Below are positions 13,004 to 16,037 of a DNA stretch of 16,037 nt, in pieces (position 1 is the stretch's first letter; each line of letters opens with the position of its first letter). The notes beneath the pieces are model-generated. The model worked only from the letters and a program-made list of their open reading frames with translations. It ran no database searches and had not been told where the DNA came from. Source of the stretch: Nitrospirota bacterium (GTDB lineage: Bacteria; Nitrospirota_A; Leptospirillia; Leptospirillales; Leptospirillaceae); NCBI GenBank assembly GCA_021795275.1, contig JAJYPO010000032.1, forward strand, positions 1 to 16,037, written 5' to 3'. Position numbers and translations under genes: made by a program.

Positions 13004-14224
13004 ATGACGGGTCCCTTCCGGTCTTCCTTCGTTGCCCTTCTCATCGGGAGCAGAATCGCAAGGAGCGTTGGCCAGGGGGCCCTTTCGGCAAACTTCATCC
13101 TCGAACTCAAACGTCTGGACTGGTCTGCCCCCGTCATCGGACTCCTTCTTTCCGGCGGGATCCTTTTCTCGATCGTGATGACTCTTATAATCGGTCCGGC
13201 CAGTGATCGCCTGGGTCGGAAAAAGTTTCTCGTTTTCTACGAGTGTCTCCAGTTTGCCTGCGCCATCGCGGGATTTCTGACCGAAACCGGAACACCGGCA
13301 AACTGGATTCTTGGAACGATTGCTGTCGTAGGCGGGTTCGGACAAACCACCGGAGGAGGAGCGGGGCCCTTCTCTCCGGTCGAGCAGTCCTGGCTTGCCC
13401 GTCTTCTTCCTGCCCAGAAACGGGGGACGATCTTCAGCGTGAATACCGCATCGGGTTTCGCGGGAATGGCCGCGGGGGCCCTGACAGGACTCTACCCCCA
13501 CTTCTTCTCCGGAGCGGCCTCGGCAGGAGGGCTGGCCCGATTGGTTTTTTTGACTGTCGCGACCGGGGCCGCCATTGCCACCCTCCTGATCCTCATCGTT
13601 CCGGATGCCCCCACACCCTCCAACCCGGCGCCCCCCGAAACGCTTCGACAGGAGTGGTCCCTCCTAAGGACCCTCATCGGTGTCAATGCCCTGAACGGGA
13701 TGTCCCTCGGTCTCTACGCCCCCCTCATGGCCTACTGGTTTGCCGTACGATTTCACAAAGGACCGGACGCCATCGGTATCGCCATGTCCGGAGGCTATCT
13801 TCTCGCGGCCATTCTCTCTTTCCTCGCAGGCCGGCTGTCGTCCCGGTTCGGAACGGTCCTGACCGTCATTGCCGGACGCGGAGCCGGTCTCGTTTTTACT
13901 CTTCTGATTCCGCTCATGCCCACATTCCCGCTGGCGGTTTTGACCCATGTCCTGCGCGTCGCCCTGAATCAGAGCACAATCGGGGCCCGACAGGCCCTGT
14001 CGATCGGACTCGTGGGGGAGGACCGGAGAGGATTGGCCGCAAGCCTCCACAATGTCTCCATGCAGATCCCGCAATCGCTTGGACCGGTGGCGGGTGCGGC
14101 CCTCCTCGCACACGGTTTTCTCGGACTTCCCTTTTTCCTCGGGGCGCTTCTTCAGGGAGCCTACCTCGGCCTCTACTACAAGGCCTTCGCACGGCACGAT
14201 CTTTCATCCGAGAGACAGGCTTAA
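13004..14224 (+). CDS. Major facilitator superfamily transporter
   Basis: A 406-residue polytopic membrane protein with about 12 hydrophobic helices. Motif A of the superfamily, GPASDRLGRKK, follows the second helix (near residues 64-74). A charged central loop (APTPSNPAPPETLRQEW) separates the two six-helix halves, and a weaker motif-A repeat (LAGRLSSRFG) is in the second half. It would move a small solute across the inner membrane by proton coupling; the substrate cannot be read from sequence. It starts 28 bp after the MEMO-like gene, so a shared transcript is likely. No clear Shine-Dalgarno precedes ATG 13004. GC content and codon use match the neighbouring chromosomal genes and not the element. 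Confidence 0.87.
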   Translation: MTGPFRSSFVALLIGSRIARSVGQGALSANFILELKRLDWSAPVIGLLLSGGILFSIVMTLIIGPASDRLGRKKFLVFYECLQFACAIAGFLTETGTPANWILGTIAVVGGFGQTTGGGAGPFSPVEQSWLARLLPAQKRGTIFSVNTASGFAGMAAGALTGLYPHFFSGAASAGGLARLVFLTVATGAAIATLLILIVPDAPTPSNPAPPETLRQEWSLLRTLIGVNALNGMSLGLYAPLMAYWFAVRFHKGPDAIGIAMSGGYLLAAILSFLAGRLSSRFGTVLTVIAGRGAGLVFTLLIPLMPTFPLAVLTHVLRVALNQSTIGARQALSIGLVGEDRRGLAASLHNVSMQIPQSLGPVAGAALLAHGFLGLPFFLGALLQGAYLGLYYKAFARHDLSSERQA

Positions 14225-14282
14225 CCCTGTTTTCCGGATGGACATGACTCTCCCAAACAACCTGAACTCACGGCAAAGACTC

Positions 14283-14301
14283 ATTCTCTGTATCAGAGAA
14301 T
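14283..14301. other. Perfect 8-bp stem hairpin after the MFS gene
   Basis: ATTCTCTG-TAT-CAGAGAAT, an exact 8-bp inverted repeat with a 3-base loop. No T-run follows on either side that would make it a textbook terminator, but it is placed where one is expected. The rest of 14225-14460 holds no gene; the outer end of the IS1595-type element should lie in it, but its terminal repeat could not be identified. Confidence 0.4.
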
Positions 14302-14460
14302 ATCTCCCATGTAACGATTGCAGAATACTGGCTTCCTTTTCCTGACTTTCCTGTACAGGGGCTACCGGTCGAATACGGAAACTGGACCAGAATCCTGATC
14401 ACCATTCATCTCCGGCCGACCCCTTTCCTCCGCGATGACCTGCGCCAAAAAGATACCTGA

Positions 14461-15143
14461 TTAGCACGATTGTTCAGCCAGTCGGAGCATTGGCTCCGGA
14501 CGGGGTCCTGTTCCAAGGGCGGCCGCCAAGAGACGCATGGGCAGGGACTTGAGACGAAAGCGCCGGTTGAAGCGATAAGCAAAGGCGGCCAGGTAGCGCG
14601 GTGCATATTTGACGAAGTCAAAGGCATGGTAGGCCCCGGAGAGGCTGGTCTTGAGATTGCCCAGGATGGTGTTGATCCAAAGGAAATCCGGCAACTCCCT
14701 GGGCTTTCGGCCAGCGGCCACGGAAACCTGGTGACGACAGCCCGCTTCCGTCACTCCTGTGAAGCAGGCAAGCCCGTCGGAGAGCACGGAGCACCCCGGT
14801 CCGAGCCGGGTTTGGGCCCAGTCTGCGATCGCCTTGCGCGTAAAGCCGGGGACCACCGTCAACTTGATGTGCAAAGGATGTCCGCGATCGTCGAGAGAGA
14901 CCGCCGCGACAAAGGGTACCTTGTTTTCCGAACCCCGTCCCGCCTTGCCGCCTGTGAGTTCTCCGCCCAAATAGGCATCGTCGATCTGGACCTGGCCGAC
15001 GAGCGTATAGAGCTTTTCGCGCTCGGCCATGGCTTGCATGAGTTTGTGGTGCATCCGCCAGGCGGTGGGGTAGCTGACCCCCAAGGCCCGCTTCAACGCC
15101 AGTGAGGACAAGCCTGTTTTCGCCTGGCTGATCAGATAGTCGG
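14461..15143 (-). pseudogene. IS1595-family (ISXO2-like) transposase, C-terminal exon, interrupted by a group II intron
   Basis: From about DYLISQAKTGLSSLALKRALGVSYPTAWRMHHKLMQAM the product matches the middle and DDE-type catalytic domain of IS1595/ISXO2 transposases: VQIDDAYLGGEL (first Asp), HIKLTVVPGF, VLSDGLACFTGV (second Asp), HQVS, and FLWINTILGNLKTSLSGAYHAFDFVKYAPRYLAAFAYRFNRRF (Asn/Glu region and end). About 227 residues are present. The N-terminal zinc-ribbon part is missing, because the frame runs at 15143/15144 into group II intron sequence. Residues read upstream of that point are intron translation. If the other exon survives beyond the window, splicing could restore the transposase; otherwise it is dead. 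The stop TAA is at 14463-14461. Confidence 0.85.
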
Positions 15144-15179
15144 GTAACAGGGAAGAGTCACCTCCTCCCCGTCCCCTTA

Positions 15180-15213
15180 GAACGGACCGTGCGACTTTCA
15201 CCGCAGTCCGCTC
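15180..15213 (-). ncRNA. Domain V of the outer group II intron
   Basis: 34-nt hairpin with TGCG...CGCA base pairs and GAAA loop segment, the most conserved catalytic part of group II introns. It pairs fully along GAGCGGAC/GTCCGTTC. Confidence 0.9.
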
Positions 15214-15254
15214 AAGCCATTCGGAAGTCCGCGGGTCACCCCGGAACCGGTGCA

Positions 15255-15921
15255 TCACTCCAACACCTCTTGAGCGTTTAGAGGACCGAAGAGACGGTCC
15301 CATCCGCTTTTGAGCTTCGAGAAGAGTTTTCTTGCGTTGAGGTAGTCCGTCCACTCGGGGTCGAACGGATGTGCCTGGGCTTTGATCTTGACGTGCCGGA
15401 CGATCTTGATATCCGTTGTCTTGATCAGTTCCGGCCCGCCTTTGGGGACGGCGAAGATCCAATTTCTCGATCCGCGTTGCTGGAAGTATTGCTTGTAGAT
15501 CCAGCGCTGTCCTTTTTGGGGGTGTCTTTTCTTAAGCCAGGACCACAACTGAGTCCAGATGATATGATCGACTTTTGAGAAGGTTGCCTTGGCCGCGCTG
15601 TGTCGGTGATAATTGGCCCAGCCGCGGATGATCGGATTGAGCGTCTCAATCAACCATTCCTGAGACTTGGACCGGGCCTCCTTCATGATGTTCCGGGTCT
15701 TTTCCAGAAGGGACTTGACGCTTTCGGGGGACGGTTGCGTCAGACACTTGTCCCCATACCTCCGGACGCGTTGACCCAGGAACGTGAATCCGTCCCGAAT
15801 ATGCACGACGCGCGTCTTCTCGGGGGAAATCTCGAGACCGCGTTCCCGCAGAAAGGCCACAATCACGGGCAGGACTTGATCTTCCAGCAACTCTTCCGAG
15901 GGGCCGGTCACGATCCGTCGG
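15255..15921 (-). pseudogene. Group II intron reverse transcriptase/maturase, C-terminal half, 5' part displaced by a second intron
   Basis: The reading frame holds VTGPSEELLEDQVLPVIVAFLRERGLEISPEKTRVVHI, the segment right after the YADD catalytic motif, then DGFTFLGQRV. The maturase (X) domain follows: LIETLNPIIRGWANYHRHSAAKATFSKVDHIIWTQLWSWLKKRHPQK. The C-terminus has RHVKIKAQAHPFDPEWTDYL, which in relatives leads into an HNH endonuclease, but the frame stops soon after without the Cys pairs, so that domain is lost. The missing fingers/palm half and the YADD motif lie across the second intron. At the junction CCGACGG-ATCGTGACC seems short of the bases for Asp-Asp-(Ile/Phe), implying a frameshift even after splicing. 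Loss of function is likely. Confidence 0.85.
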
Positions 15922-16037
15922 GTAGGGACAGCACATTACTGCGCCATCCCCCCCTAAGAACCGCCCGTGCGCCTTTCGACGCAGGCGGCTCAAGCCTTTC
16001 ATGAGGCCCCTTTCTTCCGAAGGAACCCGGTAGCCTT
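15922..16037 (-). ncRNA. Inner group II intron, 3' end (inserted in the outer intron's reverse transcriptase)
   Basis: Domain V is at 15991-15958 (minus strand): GAGCCGCC...GGGCGGTTC around TGCG/GAAA/CGCAC, 34 nt. Domain VI is GGATGGCGC-AGTAAT-GTGCTGTCC, and the intron ends ...CTAC at 15922 with CCGAC next. Upstream sequence to the window edge resembles the region before domain V of the outer intron (a CCGGTTCC-like segment, then GGCTTGAG), so the two introns belong to related lineages. Its own reverse transcriptase, if any, lies beyond the window. Confidence 0.87.
15958..15991 (-). ncRNA. Domain V of the inner group II intron
   Basis: 34-nt hairpin with the same catalytic core as the outer intron's domain V but different stem pairs (GCCGCC/GGGCGG for GCGGAC/GTCCGT), showing covariation between the two introns. 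Confidence 0.9.

Larger units (their letters stand above)
15144..15921 (-). ncRNA. Outer group II intron, 3' portion (inserted in the IS1595 transposase)
   Basis: Domain V is the 34-nt hairpin at 15213-15180 (minus strand): GAGCGGAC...GTCCGTTC closing on the catalytic TGCG/GAAA/CGCAC core. Domain VI follows (GGGAGGAG-GTGA-CTCTTCCC) and the intron ends ...TTAC with exon CCGAC next. The intron reverse transcriptase is encoded in the loop upstream (15255-15921). The 5' part of this intron lies beyond the second intron and the window edge. Confidence 0.88.

Noticed and set aside
13243..14247. Plus-strand frame of 334 residues within the MFS gene
   Set aside because: Arg/Pro/His-rich out-of-frame shadow; the MFS frame has hydrophobic helices and motif A.
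14343..14361. CCTGTACAGGGG as another integrase arm site
   Set aside because: It lies outside the element and differs from the motif before GTAC; likely chance.
15144..15462. N-terminal ~106 residues of the 333-residue IS1595 frame
   Set aside because: They translate group II intron domains V/VI and antisense of the reverse transcriptase end, so they are not transposase.

Overview
The window is about 16 kb of moderately GC-rich bacterial DNA. Its centre is an integrated mobile element in a tRNA-Lys gene. The right end carries nested retroelements, and pieces of chromosome lie between. Nothing here fixes the species. The coding style and gene mix remind me of acidophilic Nitrospirota such as Leptospirillum, but that is a weak impression.

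Layout. (1) Positions 1-826 are a scarred left flank: the first 53 codons of an ISL3-like transposase on the minus strand, then the 5'-truncated tail of an old tyrosine integrase that stops 8 bp before the attachment repeat. (2) Positions 827-10560 are a candidate integrative element of about 9.7 kb. It is bounded by an exact 50-bp direct repeat (827-876 and 10511-10560), which is the 3' part of tRNA-Lys(CTT). The intact tRNA is at the right end (10512-10587, minus strand). (3) Positions 10588-14224 look chromosomal: a solitary beta-class DNA methyltransferase, a MEMO1/AmmeMemoRadiSam-B-like protein and an MFS transporter. (4) From 14461 to the end, minus strand, lie the C-terminal part of an IS1595-family transposase, a group II intron inserted in it, and the 3' end of a second group II intron inserted in the first intron's reverse transcriptase gene.

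How the element seems to work. A P4-type integrase (1080-2246) would act on the tRNA repeats. Copies of an 11-bp motif near both ends are candidate arm-type binding sites for it. A hicB-hicA-hicB cassette would stabilise the element. An AlpA-like excisionase/regulator is translationally coupled to a CHC2-zinc/Toprim primase, which is coupled to a DUF3987-type ATPase. A PC4-like ssDNA-binding protein further on completes a replication-like module. Immediately after the ATPase gene is a 73-bp dyad-symmetric array of 9-bp repeats, a good candidate origin or operator. Cargo includes a cytoplasmic trypsin-like protease, a membrane-anchored protein and a divergent AT-rich lipoprotein. Next to the tRNA is a ribbon-helix-helix regulator operon with its own operators and a 225-residue protein I do not recognise. 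No capsid, portal, terminase, tail or conjugation gene was seen, so the element resembles a phage satellite or small integrative island rather than a prophage or ICE.
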